Origin: Tigriopus japonicus
Taxonomy: Eukaryota > Arthropoda > Copepoda > Harpacticoida > Harpacticidae
NCBI GenBank assembly: GCA_010645155.1
Contig: CM021312.1
Span: 11,090,609-11,154,608, forward strand
Direction: 5' to 3'
Length of the DNA stretch: 64,000 nt
This document shows, in pieces, positions 21,326 to 33,157 of the stretch. Each line of letters opens with the position of its first letter. Within the stretch, counting starts at the first letter, position 1. The position numbers and the translations under genes were made by a program. The notes below the pieces were generated by a model that made no database searches, had not been told where the DNA came from, and was given only the letters and a program-made list of their open reading frames with translations.

Positions 21326-23512
21326 TCTTCATCCATGACCAAGGGTTCCAACAAAAAAAGTTTTAAAACAAGAGAAATAAATAGTGAATATTTTTCCAAC
21401 AACTTTACCAAAAGTAACCAAACTTGCCATCCAACTTTTTTCATAACATATAAGTCATAAGAGCGGTTTGTAAAATGCCATCCAGAGCCTTACCCTTGGG
21501 GAATACGAGGCTCGAGAAATTGAACAGCATCCTCGGGGAGTGACTCTCTGTTGCCATGCTCTCAAAACTTCCAAATTGTACGGTGCCGCCCTGTTGATCA
21601 TTACAGGCCCTCTGATCATCAGTGTGCTTGATGCATACGTGGCATATGCATGCTAATCGGCGATCCAAGGACATTGAGCCTAAAAACCTCGGCCTTGTTC
21701 CCAACCAAGCAACACAAGTGAGTGAATAAAGTGTGACTTGTCAGCATTGAAAAGATTTGAAGCGGAAGGCTGTTAGCAATGACTGCTATTATGATAGATC
21801 ATTCACATGGATCTCAGAGAGTTTGGATGATTTTTTTTAAATTCCTGTGCCACTGAAAATTTACATCTTTTTTTTTACTTTTTATCTTATGTCCTTGGTC
21901 TTTCTCGAAATCAACAAGACATAGAGATTGACTTGGGGTGACCAAATGCAGACTAGTTATGTGACATTCAAATTTTCCGAAAGATTTCCAAATTTTGAAA
22001 TGATCTTTTGGTAACCTAAAAAATTTAGGAAATAAAGACGTTTTGCCCAAGTGTTCACTTTTGTTTTGCCTAATCATGGACACTGTTGGTTACCTCTGGC
22101 TTTCTGCATTAGACTACAGAAATGTTTTGAATCTGTTACTTCGTAGTCAGGCTGAATTCTTTATCAGCCATGATGGTCTAGAAAACAAAATGAGAACGTC
22201 CGCTTGACTAGAATATTTTTCCATCAAAATGTTGGTCTATGTGGCATGCTAGTGTCTCCGACTAACGTCCATACCGGCACCCACACTCCCGCATTTTTGT
22301 CCGCTCAACAGTTGGCGACCGGAAACATATTTTTAGGCTTACACTCGGTCTAGTATCAATAGAAGTCAATGGTTTCCACAGCTGAATTAGATGACGTCAT
22401 GTCAATTAGTACAATTGCCTAACATAAGATGGCGCAGTCCCTTGAGAGATTGAAAGTCGAATTGGACTGTGAAATTCTACCAAGTTTAGGCGTCTAGAAC
22501 TTTGAAAATGTATGTGTTTTTGCGTGAAAACCGAATGCTACTTGTTCTTTGAGATATGGGTTGATATTTCAACTCTTCTCCTGTTAAGTGTATTGTGTTC
22601 CAAATTTGAATAAATTTGCGTCAATTTTTTGCGTTCCCAGATTGCGCTGTGCATTTCTGGAGATTTTGTGCTCATGTAGTGAGGCAAGTACTCTTGAGCA
22701 AGGAACCGAGCAACGACATTTTTGGTCCCAAGTTAGGCCATTGAATGCAAGTCCAGAGATTACTCAAGGTTTTAATTTTCATGCTTCTACCCATTTCAAA
22801 AGCATAAAATACATTTATATGATTTTTTGTGTTCAAAAATGTATTTGAGCTTTGTTTTGTTGTATTTTGGACAAAAAAGTCATGCCCAAGTTTAGGTAAG
22901 ATATGCTTTAGTTGTTCAAGTTGTGTAAGGGACAAGTGCAAGAGAGCTCCCTGTTTTTATCCGAGAGAGAATTTCCGGAGAAGAGTTTCCAGGGGAAAGT
23001 TGGTTCTTAATCCCCTTTGAAGAGTTGTTGCATTTGGATTAAGGTCCATATGATCAGATGGCTGATCTGATCTAGACCTGTCCCTTCAATAGTTATAGAC
23101 AACAATATCTCCAATTTGGACTCCATCTTCTTTCAAAATGAGACCATTCTTGTTCTTTCATTTTCCTATGGAAGTGGTTCTTGCATTGTGGAGGCGTTGA
23201 AGAAGATGGAAGAGGAGTAACACTCCAGATACCACCACAGATACTTCTGTTGAGCTTTGTTTCACAGAACTTGGACTAATGGGTGGAGCAAAATTCCATC
23301 TACGCATTTCCTCATTGTTCTGAGGACCAAAATCCTTTGGAGAGCTGAATGTCAAACTTTCATGAGGCGAGTAAAAAGGGCGCTAGGACCTCTAAAATCA
23401 AGGTGAAGAACATCCATCAACATCAACATCAACCTGAATTCTTTCAAGACGCATGTTCAACAGTTTTAGCCATTATTTGGGAATAAATGCTGTTGTCAAA
23501 ATATCGCCTCGG
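21326..23512. other. No gene recognised
   Basis: About 2.2 kb without supported content. Open frames on the minus strand at 21,704-21,441 and 23,355-23,158 (the latter ending in a hydrophobic stretch VSVVVSGVLLLF) have no ATG near the beginning and no recognisable domain. Confidence 0.4.
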
Positions 23513-23978
23513 CTAGAGCACTATAATAACAGAGTACGGTCATAAAGTGCGCCATCTAGTGGATTTCATGCAGCAACAGCTCGCATTTCCTATGATCCAC
23601 ATATTTTTGAAGATTGCAACTGTCAACCATCAGTTTTGGACAACCTAAAGTGCCTCAAATGTAGACTGAGTATTGTTGATGGACCTGTGGTGGTTTTTAG
23701 TTGAAATTATTGGTAAAATCCCTTGCAAATTGGTATGGAAATCTGACTACTGAAAAGGTAATTCAGACATAATCTGAGCCAAAATTCATCAGAAAAACAC
23801 TTAAAGTACTATTTGGAGTTCTCCAACAGCATTTTAGGCACTTTAGTTTGTCCAAAACTGATGAATGACCGTTGGAATCTTCAATAACACGTGTTTCATG
23901 GGAACTGCGAGCTGTTGCCGCATGATATCCTCTAGATGGCGCACTTTATGACCGTACGTTGTTATTATGGTGCTCTAG
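23513..23978. mobile_element. Fold-back MITE with about 150-bp arms
   Basis: Left end CTAGAGCACTATAATAACAG and the inverse of the right end (CTAGAGCACCATAATAACAA) start two arms that match for roughly 150 bp, including GTGCGCCATCTAG and GCAACAGCTCGCA. CCTCGG is directly repeated outside (23,507-23,512 and 23,979-23,984), a 6-bp target duplication. No coding capacity. Confidence 0.8.
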
Positions 23979-24192
23979 CCTCGGCCTCATACCATTTTTC
24001 CAAAAATCGGAGTTCGCGTCCACCCCTTTCAGTGGTTAGATTTAAGTACTGCTCGATTTTCAACGGACTGAGAACTTGATCTCGTAAGAAATTTTGCCGG
24101 AACAGGGGGAGTAATCAAATTCCAAAGAATTTCTTTGAAACAATCGTTGCCTTTAAACGCTGTGTTGGGTTTTCTTTTTCATTATTTCAGTC

Positions 24193-24378
24193 ATGACGAT
24201 GGTACTTAGTATTTGGAACTTATTTCAACACAAGTTATGTGTTGTCTGGTTAACAAAACTTGTTTGCATCTGGCAGACCAAAACGCCCTCACCCCAAGAA
24301 CATAAAAAGTGCAGGGATGCGCAGCGCAATCAGTTCACCAAAGACGTCACTAAATACGTGACCATGCCTTGGATTTGA
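24193..24378 (+). CDS. Possible short exon with ATG after a splice acceptor
   Basis: A pyrimidine-rich tract ending TTATTTCAG (24,190) is followed two bases later by ATG, which opens 61 codons (MTMVLSIWNLFQHKLCVVWL...) to a TGA. No promoter or upstream exon could be assigned and the product is unknown. It may be chance. Confidence 0.2.
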   Translation: MTMVLSIWNLFQHKLCVVWLTKLVCIWQTKTPSPQEHKKCRDAQRNQFTKDVTKYVTMPWI

Positions 24379-24814
24379 AAACTACAACTAGGAACTTTTT
24401 TGCCAATACATTGAATAAGTCACTTGTAGGAAGAACACAAATCTAAGCTTTTATAGGGTTATGTAAGGTTAATCCAATACGTATTTGGACAAAAAATAAC
24501 TTTTGGCTTCAAGATCGATTTTTAAAAAGTTGGTCTTGATTCGCATGTTTGGTCACACTAATTGTCCGCTCAACAGTTGTGAGGGCGACATTTTCCTCAT
24601 GAATTCAACGCATTCCGCCCCCTTCAAACACGTATTTTTTAACTTCGTACCGATGTTTTCACGTCAAAAAAATCAGATTTTTCACAGTTTTTTTTAAATT
24701 GAAATAAACTATTTTATGATTTTGATCAATTATTTTCCGATTTTGAACAGTTTTCAATTCAATTATTTGGCCGGAAAAAATCAAGTTCAAATCTGAGCCA
24801 AAATGATCATCTTC

Positions 24815-24855
24815 CTCGCCAAACAGAGAACCAACATGGTTCTCTGTTTGGCGAG
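24815..24855. repeat. Perfect 19-bp hairpin with 3-nt loop
   Basis: CTCGCCAAACAGAGAACCA, loop ACA, then the exact inverse. The surrounding bases do not continue the symmetry. Confidence 0.95.
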
Positions 24856-25396
24856 CATCAACATAGAGACTTTTGCCAAACAGGAGGAGCCAGTGTGAGA
24901 CACGTATGTGACAAGAGAGCTCCGTCCATACTTTCCATGTATCGTCACGGTCCATTGGAAATGTCCTTGATCCCAATCAACGAGGTCTATTCGACAGGGG
25001 AGTTTTTATTTCGAAGTCAATGCTGGATTTGCATAAAATTGTCAAGTACTCTTACAATTGGGCGGGGCTCTTGAGTAAGATAACGTACCGATGTGATGGA
25101 ATGGCCCTAGCAACTAGTGTGGAGTGGGCCAATTTTCACCGCAATGTATAACCAAATAACAAACAGCTTTATGTTTATAGAATGCATGTTTTCTATTTGA
25201 ATGATAAGATAATTCTAATTCAGAAAAAATCACCTGTTTCTAATTTTCCCAAACTACGAATGTTGAAGATGATATAAGTAAGACAAAGGTTATTAGATTA
25301 ACCATGATTTTATTTTTTCACAATGGAGCAATGAAGCACAATGGTGCTTGTTTCAGAATCAGGGAACCATAAGGAACAAATATATTTTTAGACGTC
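24856..25396. other. No gene recognised
   Basis: AT-rich. Nothing identifiable. Confidence 0.45.
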
Positions 25397-25404
25397 GTTA
25401 CCAT

Positions 25405-25688
25405 TAGAGGGCTAACAGAGAAATGTCACTCCAGTACAGGCAGTAGAGGTTTGTTTTGAACACATTGATCCAGCAACAAGGGTGTCAAGTGACTTGATTC
25501 ACTATACATTGCTCTTATTCAACCAAAGCAATTGAATAAGCAATTTTGCCACTGATTCCCTAAAAGTGCAAATTCAGGTTGTGAATCATTTAACTTAGCG
25601 CATTCAATGTCAAATCTCATTGCACACACAGTGCAGGCTTGGTGATTCACGAATATTTTCGGAGTGTCATTTCTCTGTTAGCCCTCTA
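25405..25688. mobile_element. hAT-type MITE of the TAGAGGGCTAA family
   Basis: Inverted ends TAGAGGGCTAACAGAGAAAT (left) and its near-exact inverse at the right, about 28 bp. The 8-bp repeat GTTACCAT flanks both sides (25,397-25,404 and 25,689-25,696), diagnostic of hAT-type insertion. 284 bp, non-coding. The interior is homologous to 555-783. Confidence 0.9.
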
Positions 25689-25696
25689 GTTACCAT

Positions 25697-26578
25697 CATT
25701 CCCTGCGACTCGCGCAAGTTTCAAAGAAATCACCCAAAGTTTGCTCAAGTGAGCGTTTGAAATCATACCACTTGTGGTAAAACAGGGCTGCTGGTCGTCG
25801 TGCCAAAGAGTTCTCAGAGAGAGGATACCAGAGCAGGCCGGTCGTTAATTTCATTGCGGGTAGTAAATGCTGTTTATCATCAGCAACTAGTTGAAAATTG
25901 CACAAACAAATGTATTTGTAGAAGGCAAATTTTAGAAAACTTTTCGGCATGTGGCCTCTTGTGTAGGCTTTCCTTCTCTCAAATTATACTAAGGTGCTCA
26001 ATGTCGATGATAATTCATTTTACAGGCACTAACTTGCACATTTTTAAGATTTGATATTGAAAAACATGTCTTGCACACTTTCGTTCGTCTTATGATCTTC
26101 CACTTGTTTAGGCAAGCTTTTTACGATATTCTTCGGAAATATTTGCCTTTTCCCGCAACTTTTAGCCAATTTCAGTAGTAAACAAGGCAGACAAAATGAC
26201 GAGAGGTCTCTGCTACACGTATGTCCGATCTGCTATGCGACAGTGCAAAATCAATTTTGCATATTTTTGACCCAATTCCAGCTTTACGTAAAATATTGCT
26301 CGCATCCATAAACTCTTCCAATAGATATCAAAATTGAAATGATTTCATGCCCTAGGTTTGGTGTTCTTTCTATTATATTCTTCCGGTTCATTTCCAATTG
26401 GCGTTAGGCCGATCTGATTCTGCCTTCATTTCTCAAGTGTGACGAGTTTTCGATTGAAGATCGAGATTTCACTCGTTTAAAAATAATGCGATGGTGTCAG
26501 TCAACTACTTTTATGCCTTGATTACATCTACTTATTTGAGATATAATCAAAAAGGTACACTTTCGTAGTTTAGTTGAT
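25697..26578. other. No gene recognised; short repeat at 25,747-25,797
   Basis: AAGTGAGCGTTTGAAATCAT and following bases recur at 33,023-33,075 with changes. No coding evidence. Confidence 0.45.
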
Positions 26579-26830
26579 ATGCAAAGCAAATTGAATGGAT
26601 ATTTGCGGTATTTTGTTTTTCGTATTTTGTACCTGCCTGTTGCTTCTTTAGTACTATGTGAGATCGCGGACATTGAGTCGTGCTGCGCAGGTGGACCGAA
26701 ACTTGAAATGCTCAATGCTGTTAGAAAAAGAGATGATTCTGATATTTTTGGTGGCTACATGTGGTGTACCAATATTGCGACGGACCAACGTGTTTTAAAA
26801 TGCGCTAAAAAGTACTCAGGCTTCCTGTAA
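26579..26830 (+). CDS. Possible small secreted Cys protein
   Basis: An ATG opens 83 codons. Residues 11-30 (YFVFRILYLPVASLVLCEIA) are hydrophobic after a short basic start and could be a signal peptide or anchor. The remainder has four Cys (35, 36, 63, 75) and ends KKYSGFL. AATAAA lies seven bases after the TAA (26,837-26,842), which is close for a polyadenylation signal but gives weak support for a transcript end. No TATA box is obvious. A TTTAG acceptor-like site just before the ATG would allow it to be a last exon. No family recognised. Confidence 0.28.
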   Translation: MQSKLNGYLRYFVFRILYLPVASLVLCEIADIESCCAGGPKLEMLNAVRKRDDSDIFGGYMWCTNIATDQRVLKCAKKYSGFL

Positions 26831-27021
26831 GAGTGAAATAAAAAACCAACTTTTCACCAAACCTCACATTTATGTCGGAGGGCCAGACCTAATCAGGGTT
26901 CAAACTTTATTTGTAGACCAATTTGAATCATCCCTCTTGTCTCGCTTGACTCAATGAACACGTAATTTACTTTTAAAAAATTGACATGGTTTTGATTTGA
27001 GCAAACTCATAAGCCGCTTTG

Positions 27022-27288
27022 ATGATCGGTATCGAAGGACGCACGTTTGGGATTTTTATGATTACCGCTCTGACCCTGAATTACCGTTCCGACGCGCCCA
27101 GCCGTCCAAACCAAAAGCGGCGTCTTGCTTTAGTCCAAAACAACAAGAGCAACTTACGAGAGGGAAAAACCAAAAGACCTTTCATGACTAGCATCAGAAG
27201 ATGTTTGAAGGATGGTAGAGGCAACCAATCAACAAACCCACCAATCGATCTACCATGGGAATCCAGACCAAAGCCAAGAAACAACTAG
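27022..27288 (+). CDS. Unsupported 88-codon ORF in a balanced-composition patch
   Basis: Open from an ATG (MIGIEGRTFGIFMITALTLN) to a TAG. The end is rich in Arg, Asn and Pro (PPIDLPWESRPKPRNN). The stretch 27,040-27,130 is richer in CpG than its surroundings. There is no promoter, splice or family evidence, and the reading could be fortuitous. Confidence 0.18.
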   Translation: MIGIEGRTFGIFMITALTLNYRSDAPSRPNQKRRLALVQNNKSNLREGKTKRPFMTSIRRCLKDGRGNQSTNPPIDLPWESRPKPRNN

Positions 27289-28679
27289 ATTCTACACGCA
27301 AGCTTAAGTGAAAACATGTAAGAATGGGTGACACCACCAAACACCGAAACCGTTCCAAAACATTTCGAGAAAAAATGCCACAGTATCAGAAACTTCAATT
27401 TTTAGAAAGATTCTTCACCTCTATATCAGAATGACCCGATGGTAGTGAACAAAATGATATGCCATGGACAGAATCAAGGCTCAATGTGACCTACCCTATG
27501 CCATACTGTTGATGAATTATGGACATTAATCAAGAACCACTGTACTACAGGACGAATTTCAGAGCAGTGTCTATGACGTCATCAATCCACCTTGCGTTGG
27601 ATTCCTCACTGATCCGTCATTAATTCTAGGTTGAGAGAAGTTCACTATTCATTTGCGAGAAAAAGAGAATTCAGTCAGGGACCCCACTCAAACATGTTAT
27701 TACAATCCATTCATTTCTTTTCATAAGCAAAGCTCATTACATTGGATTTTGAAAAACGATTTGAAACTTTGAAGTTATTGAAAGATTTACGTGAATCAAT
27801 AATCTATTATTTATAATATTGTTTCTTTTGCCCATGGCAACCCTGGTTTAGTTTGAGAATTCTCCATGTGGTGTCAGTGTTTGTTCGTTTGACAGGGCGA
27901 CCACTTGAACGAGAGGTTCAATGAGAGGGGCAACATTTCTTATCTTCTTTAAAACAGAAATTGTGTTCTTTTTGTCTTCTTTTAACTCAATATTTTAAGC
28001 CAGTATTTGACAGTGGTCTTTGAACTATTTTTGGAGAGGGTTGTTCAATGTTGGATAGAAGTGGTCAATTTAGGTTATGAACCAACCCTAATCAATTTGG
28101 TCACCTTGAGAAACGTGCGACCATTGTGAATTGAGCTTCGAAGAAGATGTCACGCTAAAAACCTTGTATAAAACCTTGTGGATTTACCGATCATTCTGGT
28201 TATCTTGCCATCTCCAAGTGTCACATTATAGTGTTTTAGTGCACAAAGAAATCCAGTCGTGCTGATTGAGAAAGAAAATTTGGATGGGTCGTGTGTGGCC
28301 CTTCAAAGAAAAAGAGAGCTTGACTTCATCCTTTTTTCTTTCTTCCAATCAAAGAACATCGTATTCTCCATTGATGAGAACTACTCAAAGTCATTTGCGT
28401 CACTTATGTGTTTGTTCAGCGTGCTTTTGAGAATTTCATGTTTCTCTCAGATCATTCAATGGATAGATAGATGGACAAGAAATGGATCGTAGGATTCAGG
28501 GAATATTGGTCTTCTCTTGTCACTACTGCAAACTTTGGTGTGGTGATTCAACATGAAAATGAATGGGAAAAAGCAATGGAATCATCACCAATTAGACCAG
28601 GACAAGCACGTGGAATTGAAGTGGCAACCCTCAGATACAGAGACAGACTACTTTTGGCTGAAGTCCTACAACTTTGAGA
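27289..28679. other. No gene recognised
   Basis: AT-rich. Plus-strand open frames near 28,259 and 28,471 have no recognisable domain, though the second runs towards the LINE remnant that follows and could be part of it. Confidence 0.4.
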
Positions 28680-29130
28680 AAGATCAATTATGAGAAGACC
28701 AGTCAACACAAGACATCAATGGTTAACCAACCACAAGAGAGGGCCTTCATGGCTGGATTGGACTACATCCACCAAGATGCTAAAATTTGCAGATGATTTG
28801 AAGATCGTCGGGATTATCTTGCAACCTCAAGACGAGAAATGAGCCCAAAGTGCCTTGAACTCTGCAGAAGATAGGGCCTCAAATGACCTTCAATGTGGAT
28901 AAGTGTAAGATGATGAGGTTTGGAAAGAGGCCAAAACCACTCCCAAGGATATCCTGAAAGGCCAGGAATTTGAGAGCATAGACATGGAAACAAACCTTAG
29001 TATCATATTCGATCAGAACATAAAATTCCGTGAACACTATGCTGATACCGTCATGCCGGCGAGGGGAATGATGGGACTCCTGAAACGCACTTTCACCATG
29101 AGGGACAAGAAAATTATAAGTGTACGTTAG
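28680..29130 (+). pseudogene. LINE reverse transcriptase fragment with FADD box
   Basis: Broken frames on the plus strand read as the palm and thumb of a non-LTR reverse transcriptase. KMLKFADDLKIVGII (FADD at 28,786-28,797) is the catalytic motif. After a frame change come MTFNVDKCKMMRFGKRPKPL (near 28,890) and a MMGLLKRTFTMRDKK-like end. At least two stops or frameshifts lie between. Neither the fingers nor an endonuclease domain is seen. Its sequence differs from the LINE at 34.0-35.7 kb. Confidence 0.8.
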
Positions 29131-29545
29131 TACGTTACGTTTACTGGAGTGTAACATGACTTTTACTCTCCTTGAAATGCTATAAAATACAACCATTCAC
29201 TTGAACACACGTCATTTCTCTGGTTATTTGCCATTGTTAAAATGTTGTTATGTTCCGCCATTCACTCAAAAACGAATGTTACTAGCAAAATAATCAAAAT
29301 TTATTGAATCAAAGGCAGTCATCGCATGTCCTAAATTGCCGGTGTTGGCCCTAAGCTGTAGGTCCTTCGACCTTGAAGTGAATCCTTCGTAGAGTCATCC
29401 TTGCATTAATTCACACGCACTTTCCTCTCGGAAGGGTGACCATAATTTGCAAATCAAAATTGTATTCAATCTGACCCACTTTAGTCACACTCAATTCGCG
29501 CGAAACAATTACAAAATGTGACGGTTATCTTTTACTTGAACAGAC

Positions 29546-29573
29546 CTAGAGGAAAGGTCGTCCTTTCCTCTAG
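29546..29573. repeat. 12-bp perfect hairpin
   Basis: CTAGAGGAAAGG, loop TCGT, CCTTTCCTCTAG, lying between the outer left arm and the inner fold-back. Confidence 0.9.
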
Positions 29574-29597
29574 CACACGTCCGTCGTCTATTTTAAG

Positions 29598-29953
29598 AAA
29601 GGGACACCTGAAGTAGTATGGACAGCCAAACATGTAGTTAAAGTTAAGGTGTTGGGTTTGAAAAGTTTAACTGTTACAGGCTGACTGTATAATTTTTAGG
29701 AAATAAGGAATAGGAAACTAAATACGGTTGATCCTGCATTGGCTTCTCTTCATTTTTGGTGGCATTAAAATCATGATTCTTGGAACCATTCTAAGTAACT
29801 TTGCATTTTGTATTGTTTTTACTCCATTTCTACGAGAACTTTTGACATTTCTAATCTAATTTGTCAACCTGTAACAGTCGAGCTTTTTAAACCTAACATC
29901 CTCCCTTAACTTCCTACTTGGCTGTCCATGCTACATAAGGTGACCTTTTCCTG
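29598..29953. mobile_element. Fold-back element, inner (nested)
   Basis: Left AAAGGGACACCTGAAGTAG... and the inverse of the right end (AAAAGGTCACCTTATGTAG...) match for about 85 bp, sharing ATGGACAGCCAA and CTGTTACAGG. It lies wholly inside the larger fold-back element, so it inserted into it or is its core. Confidence 0.65.
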
Positions 29954-30558
29954 TTTTTTTGAATATTTTGAATACCAAAATCCCGTTATCTGTTGACTGA
30001 CCATACAAGAACGTGTCATGAATTAAATCATATATCATTTAACTTACACTCTTTTGCCTTATTGACACTTTTTAAACTATCTGTAGTTCTATCCATGCTC
30101 AAGATCCTCCAAGAGGTCACTCAGAAGCAATCTCATATGGAAATCAGAAACATTTTGTTGTTTTTTCGCGAGAAATGAGTGTGACTAACGTGAGTAACAT
30201 TAAACACAATTTTGATACGCAAATTATGGTCACCCCTCCGAGAGGAAAGTGCGTGTGGATTAATGTCCATATTGATGAATAAATCCCAGATAATTGGAAC
30301 TTTTTTTAATGTAAAGCTTACAAAATTTCCTTTTAACACCAATCTTCTTTGGACTATTCCATGATTCATCTGATTTCAATTGGCCTAAATGGTTTATGGG
30401 GTCCTTATCGTCATCGCTGCTAAGTGTTGTTGAAGCGTCAAAAGTGATCTAATGTCCGCAAAATTGCTGCCTTGTTGTCATTGGTTGAGCGGGCTCAATT
30501 CTGAACCAATCCCTGACTTTGTTTAGATTAGTGACCTCACTGAATCGTTGGCTAATAC

Positions 30559-32850
30559 TAGAGGGCTAAATGGAGAGAAGAGACACTCCCACTCAGCCGC
30601 TTGCGTGGTAAATTGCTTTGGCTTTGGTAGCCTGGAGTTGGGCAGAGCACCTCAAAGTGCTCTAAAAAGAAGAGTGGCTCGACTGCCCAGGCAGAAATTT
30701 GTCAATTTTTGAGCTGATAATGTCGACAAACGGGTCACAAAAATAACTTCTTTTACCATTAGTATCCAAGCCCATTGTCATCCCAACACCCAAAGCACAC
30801 TCAAACATGAAATACGTTGGTCAAACTCGAATTTGAGAATGTCAGAAATGTTATGATTAAGAGGTTGTGTTATCCTGAGATTATTCTTTTCGTAGTTAAA
30901 CACTCCGACTTCGTAACATAGATATGGATAGATATGACATTTTCATTTTTGTGGGACAAAAGGTGGAAAATGGTTTTGTTAATGCGCCCAAAGTTTCAAA
31001 GGAATATTGATGTATTAATTATCAAAAGTTAGAGAACACAGGGCATTGACAAACAGTTTGTTGACAAACTGATGGCATTGCACCATTGCTTAAATGATTC
31101 TTGGTCTTGATCATTGAAGCCTCAGTTCAGGAGCTCTTTTCCAACACAAATGAAACCACTGTTTCAAAACCACTCTTTGATATGCCTCAGACACCAAAAT
31201 TGCTTTGGCACTCACAAATACTATTGGCCAAACATCCAAATCAATGTTCAAAGCCAGAGCATGGGGGATTATGAGCACTATTGAAAAGCAAGCTTGGCTC
31301 AAAAAGTTCTTTAGAGCCTTTGAATTAATGTCATAATTGTGGCATCTGAAAACACAGGTATTCCTACCCACTGCAATTGGGGGTTTTAGATGAGATAACA
31401 CGCAATTTGAAGCTTTTTCTTCTCTTGACTGTCTTAACGTTCTTTGTCGTCGTTTACACTTAAGCCCAAGTTGGCGGGTGATTGCAAAAGGTGACCATTC
31501 TTTCCTGGAGGGAGTTAACCCCAGAATCATGCGACAAAATCATAGGGAGAGTTGGCTGAGCCTGTCCTATCTATGTATATCTATGCTTTGAAATACAACT
31601 GGACAGCGGGCCAGGTTGACCAAATGATGCACGAGTCCTAAATGTCAAATGGTTAGAAAGTTTTGATTGGTACTAGTGATGGGACGAGACGGTATTTCCA
31701 ATACATGAGACCAACTGATGCCGGTCTCAATTAATACATCTCGGAAGCTGGCATCAATACTGTATCAAGTCTTACGAAAGAAATGACAGCTACAAAAGGT
31801 GTCCGTCACCGATTGAACCTATTCGTATTTAACAATTTTGTTAAAGCGTGTAATCGAAATCTAACTCTCTTTTGAGGTATTTCTAATATGCATTAAGATC
31901 ATGACCTTTATTGACGCCGTATCAAATAGCTTTTTGACTGATATTGTCTGTTTCAATATGGTTCCTTTGATATTCAAATCTTAGTTGCTAGTCATACTTC
32001 TTAGCCAGGTTGACTAGAATGTGGTAATAATGTCGTGATTTGCCACCTGATTTCAATGTTGATGGGCTTTAGCAAATGGAAATTTCAAATAATAACTGTG
32101 CACTAACGAGTTAGATAAAATCTTGCGTTGCAACATAATAACATAAGCAATCGTTAAATGAAATATTCTCCGACAATTTGGAGGATGTAACATAAGTTTT
32201 TGTGTTAATGAAAAAGATTTCACGTCACTCTTTCAGCGGTTCTTCAGGTATTTTTCTTCAAAACTCTGAAGCCAACATGTTATGCCAAGTTGTGGAATCA
32301 ACGAGATGTTCCTTGATTTGAAATTTATATTGTTTAAGTTTGAAACAACGGAAAAATAAATCTAGATATTTCGTGCCTTCAAACTGAAACCGAGCGAACA
32401 CCAGAGAAAAAAGCAAAACCCAATTTGAGCAATTTTGGCAACACTTCGCATGTCTCACTTGGCCTCAAGTCGGAATCAAGACCAGCGAGACTTTCATGGT
32501 ATTGGTCTGGTCTCATACTGTATGATACATTGCTGGTATCAGCCCCATCAGTAATTGGTACTCTTGAATTGATATTTGAATGTACCCTCTGGGTACACAT
32601 TATTTTCTGATTTTTAATAATTTGACCCATAGTCATGTTGGTTGAGTTGCAAGTACATTTCTTGAACTGAGTCCAACTCATTGATGGAGCTTGGAACCCT
32701 TTTTGCATTTCGAGTGAAAGCACAAGCACATGAGGAATTGTCGTATTTTTGAATTTGGCGCCATGACTGGGGAAGCAGAGAAACAGCAAACTGTGTTCAT
32801 AACAAAACCCTTGCTCATGGGAGTGACATTTCTCTCCATTTAGCCCGCTA
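30559..32850. mobile_element. 2.3-kb hAT-type element of the TAGAGGGCTAA family
   Basis: Inverted ends TAGAGGGCTAAATGGAGAGA (left) and TAGCGGGCTAAATGGAGAGA (right, minus) extend over about 33 bp, and the 8-bp repeat GCTAATAC flanks both sides (30,551-30,558 and 32,851-32,858). It is eight times longer than the MITE at 25.4 kb. Two minus-strand open frames, 31,530-31,111 (139 codons from an ATG, MILGLTPSRKEW) and 32,789-32,379 (about 136 codons), show no hAT dimerisation or zinc-finger motif that I know. It is either an internally rearranged relative of the autonomous element or has captured other DNA. Confidence 0.8.
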
Positions 32851-32919
32851 GCTAATACCAGTTCCCCGACATTTCATTCCACGAAGAAGGATTCCTGATG
32901 GCCGGATATATTTGTTTAA

Positions 32920-32942
32920 TAGTAATAATAATAATAATAACC
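32920..32942. repeat. (AAT)n microsatellite
   Basis: Short run of TAATAATAATAATAATAA. Confidence 0.8.
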
Positions 32943-33127
32943 TAAGCTTTGACGGAGGCCGAGCCATGACGACAGACAATTTTCGAGCACTTTCTTCAAT
33001 GAGACATGTACAGAGGTTGATCAAGTGAGCGTTTTGAATCATAATCGCTGGTGGTAAGACAAGGCTGTTGGCTTTGCTGAGTGGGTCGGTTCATTTTCGG
33101 AAAGATTGTACGTAGGACTCAGACTTC

Positions 33128-33157
33128 CGCTATCGGGGAAGAATGGCCCCGATAGCG
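33128..33157. repeat. 11-bp perfect hairpin
   Basis: CGCTATCGGGG and its exact inverse around an 8-nt loop (AAGAATGG). Confidence 0.9.

Larger units (their letters stand above)
29403..30266. mobile_element. Fold-back element, outer
   Basis: Left arm about 29,403-29,520 and right arm about 30,150-30,266 are inverse copies (for instance CACGCACTTTCCTCTCGG and GGTGACCATAATTTGC in both). Exact ends and a target duplication could not be fixed. No transposase. The interior is occupied by a second fold-back unit. Confidence 0.65.

Noticed and set aside
22394..22401. CRE palindrome TGACGTCA
   Set aside because: An isolated 8-bp match expected by chance; no gene start nearby.
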